In this document: positions 1-6,475 of the stretch, in pieces | How the letters are laid out: every line of letters starts with the position of its first letter | Numbering within the stretch: position 1 is the stretch's first letter | Assembly: GCA_024642765.1 (NCBI GenBank) | Contig: JAHEAM010000039.1 | Span: 1 to 13,828, forward strand | Source of the DNA: Planctomycetaceae bacterium | GTDB lineage: Bacteria > Planctomycetota > Planctomycetia > Pirellulales > Pirellulaceae | DNA length: 13,828 nt | Reading direction: 5' to 3' | The notes under the pieces: model-generated | Databases searched by the model: none | Seen by the model: the letters and a program-made list of their open reading frames with translations, nothing else | Told to the model about the DNA's origin: nothing | Program-made: the position numbers and the translations under genes

Positions 1-598
1 CGTAATTTGCTTCGACTTCGACGAGCGTTTCGTTTGGTTGAAGGTCGGCGATGGAGAACCCTGACAACGTTGCATCTCTATCTCCCAGAGTTACCGAGAT
101 GATTTCATTTGTCGTTTCGACTTCGGCAACTCCCATTTCGTTGATCTGTTTGATTCGGCCTTGGAGTCGTTCGTTGTAGGATTGCGGGGACGAAGTAATC
201 ATTGGTGTTTTTGTAAGTTGGTAACGAACAACTTGCCGCGCGTCCTTTTTCCAAAGGCGATCGAATTCGGCCCGGTGCACGAAATGGCCATCGATGTAGA
301 CTGGAGTTGGAATCGCTACATCTACCGGTTCGCCACCAATCGGTTGTTGGTGGATGGTTTGGGACTGCCAGTCCCAGGTCGGGCGTTCGAGCTGTTGCGA
401 CACGGGCGTTGTCGCGGGAACTTGAATCGTCAAGAATTCGTACGCTGTCCCAATCTCTACGCTGTATTTTTTCTGCCCTACGACCAGCCCACTGAAGGAC
501 TTGGATTCGATCGAATCCTGGGCTTTGACTATTCCTGAAAATGCCAGAATAGCTACGATCAGTACCACCAACACTTGAAAACGATGCGAAGATTTCAT
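1..598 (-). CDS. Secreted or periplasmic protein of unknown function (3' end beyond window)
   Basis: I translated this frame directly; it is open from an ATG at 598 to the window edge, giving 199 residues with no stop. The N-terminus is a textbook signal peptide: MKSSHR, then a hydrophobic core at about residues 7-24, then a V-K-A/Q cleavage site after residue 26. The mature part is soluble-looking, with Tyr/Trp/Pro-rich stretches and no motif I recognise. It lies 99 bases downstream of gyrB on the same strand, so co-transcription is possible, but a GC-rich hairpin just before the start suggests its own control. There is no clear Shine-Dalgarno (the eight bases before ATG are AAAGACGA), so the exact start rests mainly on the signal peptide. 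The function is unknown and the C-terminal part is missing. I am confident it is coding because the alternative antisense and shadow frames have no protein-like character. Confidence 0.75.
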   Translation of the reverse strand, partial: MKSSHRFQVLVVLIVAILAFSGIVKAQDSIESKSFSGLVVGQKKYSVEIGTAYEFLTIQVPATTPVSQQLERPTWDWQSQTIHQQPIGGEPVDVAIPTPVYIDGHFVHRAEFDRLWKKDARQVVRYQLTKTPMITSSPQSYNERLQGRIKQINEMGVAEVETTNEIISVTLGDRDATLSGFSIADLQPNETLVEVEANY

Positions 599-606
599 TC
601 GTCTTT

Positions 607-622
607 GCGGGCACAGGCCCGC
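607..622. other. GC-rich perfect hairpin between gyrB and the secreted-protein gene
   Basis: GCGGGC and GCCCGC form a perfect 6-bp stem around the 4-base loop ACAG. On the minus strand, where both flanking genes lie, the hairpin ends 8 bases before the ATG at 598 and is not followed by a T-run, so it does not look like an intrinsic terminator for gyrB. On the plus strand it is followed, after five bases, by six T's, but no plus-strand gene ends here. It may affect translation initiation of the downstream gene. The role is unproven. Confidence 0.35.
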
Positions 623-697
623 TCCATGTTTTTTAATTTCAGGCACCATGCATTGGACCGATAAGCTGAGAGCTCACGCCACTGATTGTGCATCATT

Positions 698-2326
698 CTA
701 AACGTCGAGATTCTTAACCTCCAAGGCGTGTTTTTCGATAAACTCGCGTCGGGGTTCGACTTTGTCGCCCATGAGAATCCGAAACATCTCATCAGCTTCG
801 GCGGCGTTCGTCATGTTGACCTTAATCAAGGTTCGATTTGCTGGATCAAGCGTTGTTTCGCGGAGTTCTTCCGCGTTCATTTCGCCCAAGCCCTTAAAGC
901 GAGTAACTGACATTCCTTTTTCGCCTGCCGCGCGAATGGCTGCCAGCAACCCGCGAAGGTCGTCGATACCACTTTCCGACTCGCCTCGGATGATGTTGTA
1001 GCGACTAATTTCAACGCCTGTTTTTTCCTCGGGCCAAAGCGAATCGATTCCAAACCCCAGGGCTTCGATTTCTTTCAGCCCGGAATTAATAGTGCGAACT
1101 TCATTGAACTCTGCGATTTGCAATCGCGTTTGGGCAGCTAATTCCGTTTTCTCCGAATCGTGGGCGGAGTCTTCATCCAGATCAAGTTCGGCACCCGTAG
1201 CTTCTTCGTGTTTCTTAATGAACTCGTCTAGTTCTTTCCTTGTCGAAAACCAGTGTTCGTTGCTACCAAGGAAGACGTGATAGATCGGCAAACGACCTGA
1301 TTCCGGATCGATTCTTTCGGCATGTGTCTTCAGGTTAACACCTCGTCTTTCGAGAGCAACGATCGCGTCCTCCATACTTGCAAGCGTGTTACAAAGCCTG
1401 CTCATGGCGTCGCCTTCGATGACAAGTCCTTCTTCCGTTTTCAATTGCGAATCAGCCAAACCCCGAGAAAGCAATTGTGACTTCATTTCTTCTTCGGTTT
1501 GAACATAATAGGTTTCCCGTTTTGTCTTGACGCGAAATAGTGGTGGCTGTGCTACATAGACGTGACCACCTTCGATCAGACTGTACATTTGTCGATAGAA
1601 AAAGCACAACAAGAGAGTTCGAATGTGCGAACCGTCAACGTCAGCGTCGGTCATGATGATGATTTTATTGTAGCGGCGACGCGAAATGTCTTGATCACCT
1701 CCCACGCCGATGCGAATAGCGCTGATGATGCTTTGGACTTCTTCATTCGCAAGGACTTTGTCTTCGCGGGCCTTGTAGGCATTAATGATTTTACCACGCA
1801 GTGGCAGGATCGCTTGAAACTGTTTGAGACGTCCACCCTCAGCACTCCCACCCGCCGAGTCACCTTCCACCAGGTACAGCTCACAAATTTCCATGTTGCT
1901 ACTCAAGCAATCGCGGAGTTTCCCTGGCAACCCACCGCCACCCAATACGGATTTTCGTCGCACCTGTTCGCGTGCCTTGCGAGCTGCCTCACGTGCCTCG
2001 GCTGCTTGAATACCCTTGCGAAAAATGATCTTGGCAGTGCTGGGATTTTCTTCGAAGTACGTTTTAAGAAACTCTCCGAAAACGGAATTAACAATACCTT
2101 CGACTTCGTTATTGCCAAGTTTCGTCTTGGTTTGGCCTTCGAATTGAGGCTCGGGAATCCGCATCGAAATGACGGCGGAAAGTCCTTCGCGAAAGTCTTC
2201 ACCGGTGAGGTTTAAGTCTTTTGGAAACAGATTGTTTTTCTTGCCGTAGTTATTGAGGGTTCGGGTCAACGCGGTGCGAAAGCCGGATACGTGCGTGCCG
2301 CCCTCGTGTGTGTTGATGTTATTCAC
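698..2326 (-). CDS. gyrB: DNA gyrase subunit B, 3' part (transducer end, TOPRIM and C-terminal tail), downstream of in-frame TAG
   Basis: This is the second part of gyrB, in exactly the same frame as the first; only a TAG codon (2329-2327) separates them. If translated separately it would start at the GTG at 2326, directly after the TAG, giving 542 residues. Seen in order: the end of the transducer domain with the conserved QTKTKL at about residues 65-70, whose lysine contacts ATP in GyrB; the TOPRIM domain with LVEGDSAGG (Glu154) and the metal-binding DADVD (Asp227, 229, 231); an inserted region of about 170 residues with an acidic stretch, like that of Gram-negative GyrB; then RFKGLGEMN and the closing LMGDKVEPRREF. 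With the first part the total is about 823 codons, normal for GyrB. GyrB pairs with GyrA to introduce negative supercoils. No Shine-Dalgarno precedes the GTG, so independent translation would depend on reinitiation. It ends with a genuine TAG stop. Confidence 0.9.
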   Translation of the reverse strand: MNNINTHEGGTHVSGFRTALTRTLNNYGKKNNLFPKDLNLTGEDFREGLSAVISMRIPEPQFEGQTKTKLGNNEVEGIVNSVFGEFLKTYFEENPSTAKIIFRKGIQAAEAREAARKAREQVRRKSVLGGGGLPGKLRDCLSSNMEICELYLVEGDSAGGSAEGGRLKQFQAILPLRGKIINAYKAREDKVLANEEVQSIISAIRIGVGGDQDISRRRYNKIIIMTDADVDGSHIRTLLLCFFYRQMYSLIEGGHVYVAQPPLFRVKTKRETYYVQTEEEMKSQLLSRGLADSQLKTEEGLVIEGDAMSRLCNTLASMEDAIVALERRGVNLKTHAERIDPESGRLPIYHVFLGSNEHWFSTRKELDEFIKKHEEATGAELDLDEDSAHDSEKTELAAQTRLQIAEFNEVRTINSGLKEIEALGFGIDSLWPEEKTGVEISRYNIIRGESESGIDDLRGLLAAIRAAGEKGMSVTRFKGLGEMNAEELRETTLDPANRTLIKVNMTNAAEADEMFRILMGDKVEPRREFIEKHALEVKNLDV

Positions 2327-3169
2327 CTAAGAAAAAACTGACTCTGTCAACTCATTCGTATACTGCAACGCTATTTCAAAAGTTGTTCCTTCGTGTTCGC
2401 CTACGCAATGAACCACTTCGGGGTGAACGGCATCCGCACTGCGATTGATGTGTTCTACGAATTCTATTATGCCACGTTCGTAATAAAATTCCGAGCCTTC
2501 GTTGGATCGCTCATCGCGAAAAATAATTCGCACGCCGCTATTCAAAAACGCTAATTCCTGCAGGCGTTTATTTAAAATGCTGAATTCGTACTTCGTCGTT
2601 TGAAAAATCTGGGAGTCTGGCTTGAACGTCGTTTTGGTACCCCGTTTATCGGTTTTGCCTACTCGCGTTACCGCCCCGGTAGGAATACCTCGTTCGTATT
2701 CTTGTTGGTACACGTGGCCATCGCGACAGACTTCGACATTGCACCACTCGGAAAGAAAATTCACGACTGTAACGCCCACTCCGTGCAAACCGCCTGACGT
2801 TTGATAGGCTCCCTTCTCAAACTTGCCTCCGAACTTAAGCACCGTCATAACGCCTTCCAGCGTGGTGACCTCTCGATCCATCTCATCGCTTAGTTGTTTA
2901 TGAACATCGACTGGAATGCCCCGCCCGTCGTCTTGTACCGTTACGGAACCATCGTTATTGATGGACACGTGGATTGCTGTAGCGAAGTTCGCCATCGCCT
3001 CATCGATAGAGTTATCGACCACTTCGTAAACCAAATGGTGCAACCCCCGTGAAGTCGTGTCCCCAATGTACATACTGGGGCGTTCTCGTACGTGTTCCAG
3101 ATCGGACAAGTGCAAAAGGTCTTCTGATGTGTATTCCGCGTTTGCTGTTTTTTTCTTATTGTCTGACAT
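2327..3169 (-). CDS. gyrB: DNA gyrase subunit B, 5' part (GHKL ATPase and start of transducer), ended by in-frame TAG
   Basis: The first 280 residues of GyrB carry the GHKL ATP-binding fold: YEVVDNSIDEA with catalytic-type Glu49 and Mg-binding Asn53, QDDGRGIPVD at about 79-88, and the ATP-lid glycines of SGGLHGVG. This is followed by the first part of the transducer domain. The frame then meets TAG at 2329-2327, right after the residues ESVFS and before VNNINTHEGGTH. In intact GyrB this strand continues without a break, usually with Phe or another aromatic residue at that position. The break is inside the transducer domain, not at a domain border, so a functional natural split is not the first expectation. 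Sequencing or assembly error, a nonsense mutation, read-through or stop-restart are all possible. The ATG at 3169 is 74 bases downstream of the DciA-like gene and has no strong Shine-Dalgarno. Confidence 0.92.
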   Translation of the reverse strand: MSDNKKKTANAEYTSEDLLHLSDLEHVRERPSMYIGDTTSRGLHHLVYEVVDNSIDEAMANFATAIHVSINNDGSVTVQDDGRGIPVDVHKQLSDEMDREVTTLEGVMTVLKFGGKFEKGAYQTSGGLHGVGVTVVNFLSEWCNVEVCRDGHVYQQEYERGIPTGAVTRVGKTDKRGTKTTFKPDSQIFQTTKYEFSILNKRLQELAFLNSGVRIIFRDERSNEGSEFYYERGIIEFVEHINRSADAVHPEVVHCVGEHEGTTFEIALQYTNELTESVFS

Positions 3170-3243
3170 GGTTTGCGATTTAGTTTCTGTTTGGTCGATG
3201 GGGCTGTGGGTAGTTTTAAGTGATTCTTTGCTTCGGTTTCGCT

Positions 3244-3609
3244 TTAGGTGACTTGTCCTACCCGAAACGTTAGTTCTTGAATGGTTTGGGTTTTCAATTG
3301 CTTATTCATGGCGTCTATTAGTTTCTTTTTTTCGAAAGTTAATTGTTGATTGACCATGCTATTGGCTACTATGATTTCAAGCTTTCCTCGTCTGAGCGGC
3401 CCTACATTGGTTACGGGTTTCCATTGTGCGGCAATGGTATGCCAAGCTGTTTCCATTTCGTTGGTTGACTGAACGGCTGCCACTCCGTGTCGGGTAATAA
3501 CTTTGCCTGCCAGTGTTCCTGCTGATTTAGGCCGTCTGGCGTGCCATTGTCTAGTCGCAAGTAACTTGGCCGCCTTGTCAAATTCGATTTCTTCATCGTT
3601 TTTAGACAT
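3244..3609 (-). CDS. dciA: DciA-like protein (DUF721 family), presumed replicative-helicase loader
   Basis: A 121-residue protein starting MSKND. The C-terminal 75 residues match the DUF721/DciA pattern: a Trp-led helix (TAWHTIAAQW), then VGPLRRGKLEIIVANS, then an N/Q-rich helix ending near NKQL. DciA proteins are considered the ancestral bacterial factor that helps load DnaB helicase, in lineages lacking DnaC or DnaI. Position supports this: it sits between dnaN and gyrB, where many genomes have recF followed by a DUF721 gene, while recF itself is absent here. I chose the ATG at 3609 over an upstream in-frame start at 3633 because a G-rich Shine-Dalgarno-like stretch (GGGGGGAAAG) lies just before it and the upstream extension MCSFGGKV looks non-native. 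The N-terminal 40 residues are basic and poorly conserved in appearance. The family call is good; the loading function is inferred. Confidence 0.75.
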   Translation of the reverse strand: MSKNDEEIEFDKAAKLLATRQWHARRPKSAGTLAGKVITRHGVAAVQSTNEMETAWHTIAAQWKPVTNVGPLRRGKLEIIVANSMVNQQLTFEKKKLIDAMNKQLKTQTIQELTFRVGQVT

Positions 3610-3645
3610 AACTTTCCCCCCGAAGCTACACACTAATCGTTACTG

Positions 3646-4764
3646 TTAACGGCGATCCTTTTGGACTGGCATGATCACGTATCCGTAATTGTCTTCGGTC
3701 GAACAATAAGCGGCCTGTTCAGCTCCTTGAACATCGAGCGTGAATATTTTTTCTGGTGACAACACTTTCAAGAAGTCTGCCACGTATCGATTGTCGAGTG
3801 TAATCGTGAAGGGTTCTCCATCGAACACGACTGGCATTTCGATTCGCGATTGCCCAACTTCTGCCGTTTCGTTCGAGAGCACAAGTGTGCCGTCTTTGAA
3901 TGTAAAATCGATACCGCGACTTTCCTCGCTTGCGACAATAGCAGCTTGTCTCAACGATGAATACATCGGTCCGACTGCCAAATCAATTTTGGTGCTGTCG
4001 GTTCGTTTCGGAATAACGTCTCGCCATTTCGGAAATCGACCTTCCACCAATCGTGTGTACAACACGCCCTTGTTGTCCTTCAGCAACAAATCGTTGGCTC
4101 GAGGAATCAGACTGACTACCGTTTCGTCTTCTGGCAAAATGCGTTCAATCAACTGCATGCTGCGGGCTGGCACTATCGTTGTGCCTTGATTGGCCATCGG
4201 TTTCCCTACCCGTTTGCACTTACCTTCCATTTTGGCCAGTCTGCGGCCATCGGTACCTACTGCCACTATTTCGTTCTCGCCTATTTCCAGCAGCACGCCA
4301 CCTAGCGCGTACCTACTGCTTTCGTTGTCCGTCGCGAACAGTGTTCTTTTGATTAACTCCCGCAGTACCATTGCCGACACTTCGTAGTGGTCTTCACCGC
4401 TGAAATCGTCTACATCCGGGAACTCTTCTGGGTTTTGTCCCAACAATTGAAATTTACTTTGTTTACCTTTGACGGTTATTTTCGAATCACTTACTTCGAT
4501 CTTAATTTGTTCGTCGTTCGATTCTCGCAAAATCATGCTTAACCGACCGACTGGTATCACTGCCGAACCTGGTTGCTCGACAATCACTCCAGGCACCTTC
4601 AGTTTGACGCCCACTTCGGTATCGGTAGCCATCAAGATTGTTTCTTGACTGTCGGCAACAAGTTTCACATTTTGCAGAATGGCCTTTGGGCTACGAGTGG
4701 GAGCCACCACAGCTGCTACGAGAAAAATTTTCTGAAACTCTTCTCGGTCGATCGTTATCTTCAT
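3646..4764 (-). CDS. dnaN: DNA polymerase III beta subunit (sliding clamp)
   Basis: A 372-residue protein of the usual length for the beta clamp, which dimerises as a ring on DNA and tethers polymerase III and repair partners. Recognisable parts are the N-terminal MKITIDREEFQK, the middle-domain signature SSRYALGGVLLE followed by VGTDGRRLA (the clamp's ATDGHRLA), and the C-terminal YGYVIMPVQ (the YLIMPM-type end that forms part of the client-binding pocket). The start at 4764 is supported by an AGGA Shine-Dalgarno about nine bases upstream. The gene follows the putative origin spacer downstream of dnaA and precedes the DciA-like gene by 36 bases, in the classic dnaA-dnaN order. Nothing in it looks broken or unusual. 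Confidence 0.95.
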   Translation of the reverse strand: MKITIDREEFQKIFLVAAVVAPTRSPKAILQNVKLVADSQETILMATDTEVGVKLKVPGVIVEQPGSAVIPVGRLSMILRESNDEQIKIEVSDSKITVKGKQSKFQLLGQNPEEFPDVDDFSGEDHYEVSAMVLRELIKRTLFATDNESSRYALGGVLLEIGENEIVAVGTDGRRLAKMEGKCKRVGKPMANQGTTIVPARSMQLIERILPEDETVVSLIPRANDLLLKDNKGVLYTRLVEGRFPKWRDVIPKRTDSTKIDLAVGPMYSSLRQAAIVASEESRGIDFTFKDGTLVLSNETAEVGQSRIEMPVVFDGEPFTITLDNRYVADFLKVLSPEKIFTLDVQGAEQAAYCSTEDNYGYVIMPVQKDRR

Positions 4765-4778
4765 GCCTGGGATTCCTG

Positions 4779-4824
4779 AATAGTATTTAAACTAAATAGT
4801 TATTTTTAAAATTAGTAGTAGCAG
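4779..4824. other. Candidate DNA-unwinding element with DnaA-trio-like TAG repeats
   Basis: Bases 4779-4812 are almost pure A/T. They are followed by three TAG triplets (4813-4821) and one CAG (4822-4824). DnaA-trios are repeats read 3'-GAT-5', equivalent to 5'-TAG-3', that guide DnaA onto one strand beside the first DnaA box. Here the triplets lie between the AT-rich tract and the nearest DnaA-like 9-mer (4840-4848), as that model requires. Only three or four triplets are clear, so chance is not excluded. Confidence 0.45.
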
Positions 4825-4840
4825 AGTGACGCGATTAGGT

Positions 4841-4929
4841 GTCAACAAAACCCAAAAAATGTAATCAAACGCCGAAAATTAAAGGCTGATATCAACAAAA
4901 CAAACCAGTGGAAAAAACGTAAACAAAAC
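4841..4929. repeat. Short direct repeats TCAACAAAAC in the origin spacer
   Basis: The 10-mer TCAACAAAAC occurs exactly at 4842-4851 and 4892-4901, and with one mismatch (TAAACAAAAC) at 4920-4929. Overlapping each on the minus strand is a DnaA-box-like 9-mer: TTGTTGACA (4848-4840), TTGTTGATA (4898-4890) and TTGTTTACG (4926-4918). They are best read as weak DnaA sites or origin iterons; no protein-coding explanation fits. Confidence 0.45.
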
Positions 4930-4981
4930 GTCGAAACATAGTTGCCGAAACGACGACAAAAATGTTCACAACGTAGAATTT

Positions 4982-4990
4982 TGTGAATAA
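4982..4990 (-). promoter_or_regulatory. DnaA box, perfect TTATTCACA
   Basis: On the minus strand this 9-mer is TTATTCACA, an exact match to the TTATNCACA consensus bound by DnaA domain IV. It lies about 100 bases downstream of the dnaA stop and is directly abutted by a second near-match at 4991-4999. Confidence 0.65.
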
Positions 4991-4999
4991 TGTCAATAA
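4991..4999 (-). promoter_or_regulatory. DnaA-box-like site TTATTGACA
   Basis: The minus strand reads TTATTGACA, one mismatch (C to G at position 6) from TTATNCACA. It touches the perfect box with no spacer, a tandem arrangement expected where DnaA binds cooperatively. Weaker by sequence alone; the tandem context raises confidence. Confidence 0.45.
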
Positions 5000-5040
5000 A
5001 CACCAAAGAAACCAACACGAGCCAACACCTAACAGACAAG

Positions 5041-5049
5041 TTTTCCACG
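5041..5049 (+). promoter_or_regulatory. DnaA-box-like site TTTTCCACG
   Basis: TTTTCCACG on the plus strand has one mismatch (last base) to TTWTNCACA. It lies about 45 bases from the dnaA stop, in opposite orientation to the other sites. Confidence 0.35.
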
Positions 5050-5092
5050 GAATTAAAAGAATTGCCCGCCGACTTAAGTGGTTTGAATCGAG

Positions 5093-6364
5093 TCATCCGA
5101 TAGCCCCACTTTGCAAGGACGTTAACTCGAGGAGGCGCAATTCAAGTTGCTGAACCAAAAAGCGAACATCGGAATTCGAATTCATTTGCTCAACGATTTT
5201 TTTGAAGGCATGAATTGTCGTCGAATGATCGCGGCCGGAAAAATAATTCCCAATCACGGAATAGCTTAACTTCAATTGGTTTCTAGCAAGGAAAATACAA
5301 ATCGAGCGAGCCAGCATTATCGTTTGTTTGCGACTGGTACCGCGAAGGACAGAGGGCGCTAATTGATAATGATCGGCAACAATTCGAACGAGTAAATTCA
5401 ATTGTTCAGCGACAGGAGCACGACCGCCAGATATTTTTTTGAGTGATTTCGCATCGACGATATTGGTTACGGGACAGCGGGACAACATCCAATGCTGTTT
5501 GGCCTCCAAAATAATGTTATTAAGCCTTGGCAGTGATAAAGGAAACTGTTTTGCCAATGAACGAATTTGCTCGACCGACAATGGTACCAAGTGTTTTTCC
5601 GCAAGTGCCTGCAATAAATGACAACGAGCCTCAAAACCAGGTAGGGCAACGGGAATCGCCAAACCAAAATTCAAACGACTTGTTAATTGCGAACTCAATC
5701 CCTCGATCCGGCAATCAGGACTCATCCGCGTCGTTATCACAACGGGTGTGCCCTTGGCACAGAGTTGATCGAGCAAACAGACAAAATCAGGCTGAACTAA
5801 GGGGAAATGAGCCAAATCCTCAATATTATCAAACCCGACCGCAGCAAACGACAAGATTCGATCGATGAATTGAGCAGCTGATTTTGTCTGGATCGATTCG
5901 TTCAATCCCCGGGCAAAATCGTTTGCAGTGATCAAAAATGACTTTTTGGATAAAGACGATGAGGTTTCAGAAGACGACTTGGTTTCCGTAGCAATAGCAT
6001 CCAGGGGTTTAGCCAATCGAGCTGCACGTTCAATAAATGTTTGAGCCAACGCTGTTTTGCCAGAACCAGAGGGTCCCGCCAAAACCATTGGCCAATAGTG
6101 GCTGGGAAGCTGATCAAAATCAAACAGGATTCGCAAGGCGTCATTGGATTCATCGCCCACAAATAAACTAGGCAATCGTGATCCGGGAAAATCCTTTTTG
6201 GTAGCCGAGTAGCCTATCGTTTTGGCCAGATCCATTTGTGATTCAGTAGAATGGGATTCATAGTCGGCAGGCGCGTTATTGACAACGCGCAGCGACAAAG
6301 TCAACGAATTTGCCGACGGGCTGAGCGGCAAAAAAAAGAGGTTTTCAAAGGACACTGGGTCCAT
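5093..6364 (-). CDS. dnaA: Chromosomal replication initiator protein DnaA (divergent, shortened N-terminus)
   Basis: A 423-residue protein from the ATG at 6364. Domain III has a Walker A, GPSGSGKT, at about 97-104 (usual DnaA form GGVGLGKT); a Walker B region VGFDNIEDL at about 176-184, in which the usual second Asp of the DD pair is Asn; and LTSRL at about 227-231, the likely arginine-finger box. Domain IV ends with the DnaA signature SGRDHSTTIHAFKKI at about 376-390, which contacts DnaA boxes. Domain I looks degenerate: only a piece resembling its last strands (LPLSPSANSLTLSL) is seen before the linker. An in-frame TTG at 6457 would add 31 residues that do not look domain-like, and neither start has a good Shine-Dalgarno. 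DnaA binds and melts the origin; the candidate oriC lies immediately downstream. Its stop TGA overlaps an ATG that I do not regard as a gene start. The identity rests on the domain IV signature, the AAA+ motifs and the position beside dnaN. Confidence 0.87.
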   Translation of the reverse strand: MDPVSFENLFFLPLSPSANSLTLSLRVVNNAPADYESHSTESQMDLAKTIGYSATKKDFPGSRLPSLFVGDESNDALRILFDFDQLPSHYWPMVLAGPSGSGKTALAQTFIERAARLAKPLDAIATETKSSSETSSSLSKKSFLITANDFARGLNESIQTKSAAQFIDRILSFAAVGFDNIEDLAHFPLVQPDFVCLLDQLCAKGTPVVITTRMSPDCRIEGLSSQLTSRLNFGLAIPVALPGFEARCHLLQALAEKHLVPLSVEQIRSLAKQFPLSLPRLNNIILEAKQHWMLSRCPVTNIVDAKSLKKISGGRAPVAEQLNLLVRIVADHYQLAPSVLRGTSRKQTIMLARSICIFLARNQLKLSYSVIGNYFSGRDHSTTIHAFKKIVEQMNSNSDVRFLVQQLELRLLELTSLQSGAIG

Positions 6365-6454
6365 AAAAAGCGGGCCAAAAAAGGTCAATTTGGTAGACTT
6401 TAAACAGCCCCAAATTCTACCAAATTTTAAGTTCGAACGCGAGTCGCTTCCCAA

Positions 6455-6475
6455 CAATAATCGAGGCTATTATTG
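6455..6475. other. AT-rich inverted repeat at the desulfurase-dnaA junction
   Basis: CAATAAT (6455-6461) and ATTATTG (6469-6475) form a perfect 7-bp inverted repeat around a 7-base centre. It covers the desulfurase stop codon and the alternative TTG start of dnaA. The stem is A/T-only except at its ends, so it would be a weak RNA hairpin. An operator controlling dnaA or a chance palindrome are both possible. Confidence 0.25.

Larger units (their letters stand above)
4765..5092. other. Candidate chromosomal replication origin (oriC) in the dnaA-dnaN spacer
   Basis: This 328-base spacer lies between dnaA and dnaN, the most common oriC location. Next to dnaN is a very AT-rich tract (4779-4812, 31 of 34 bases A/T). 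It is bordered by TAG-TAG-TAG-CAG (4813-4824), a more GC-containing stretch (about 4825-4839), and then several 9-mers resembling the DnaA box, all reading on the minus strand. The best, TTATTCACA at 4990-4982, is a perfect consensus. The order AT-rich tract, trinucleotides, GC stretch, DnaA sites is that of the DnaA-trio unwinding module known from Bacillus subtilis. An 84-codon open frame covers most of the spacer (5096-4842), but I regard it as chance. Strand-composition switch and marker frequency cannot be judged here. Confidence 0.65.

Noticed and set aside
105..614. 169-codon minus-strand frame overlapping the secreted-protein gene
   Set aside because: It is a shifted frame of the 598-1 gene. 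That gene has a proper signal peptide and stays open to the window edge, whereas this frame is Arg/Ser/Thr-rich with no domain.
1562..2215. 217-codon plus-strand frame antisense to gyrB
   Set aside because: It lies wholly opposite conserved TOPRIM and transducer codons of gyrB; long antisense frames are expected in such regions.
698..3169. Genome-wide reassignment of TAG to an amino acid as the explanation of the gyrB interruption
   Set aside because: TAG is the natural end of gyrB itself and of both GspE-like genes, each at the expected C-terminus, so TAG works as a stop here.
4842..5096. 84-codon open frame in the dnaA-dnaN spacer whose ATG overlaps the dnaA stop
   Set aside because: Its content (Phe/Cys/Leu-rich) reads as translated origin sequence, it covers the DnaA-box-like sites and repeats, and no Shine-Dalgarno or family resemblance is seen.
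6365..6457. 31-residue N-terminal extension of DnaA from a TTG start
   Set aside because: TTG is rare, no Shine-Dalgarno is visible, and the added residues do not look like DnaA domain I. It is kept as an alternative only.
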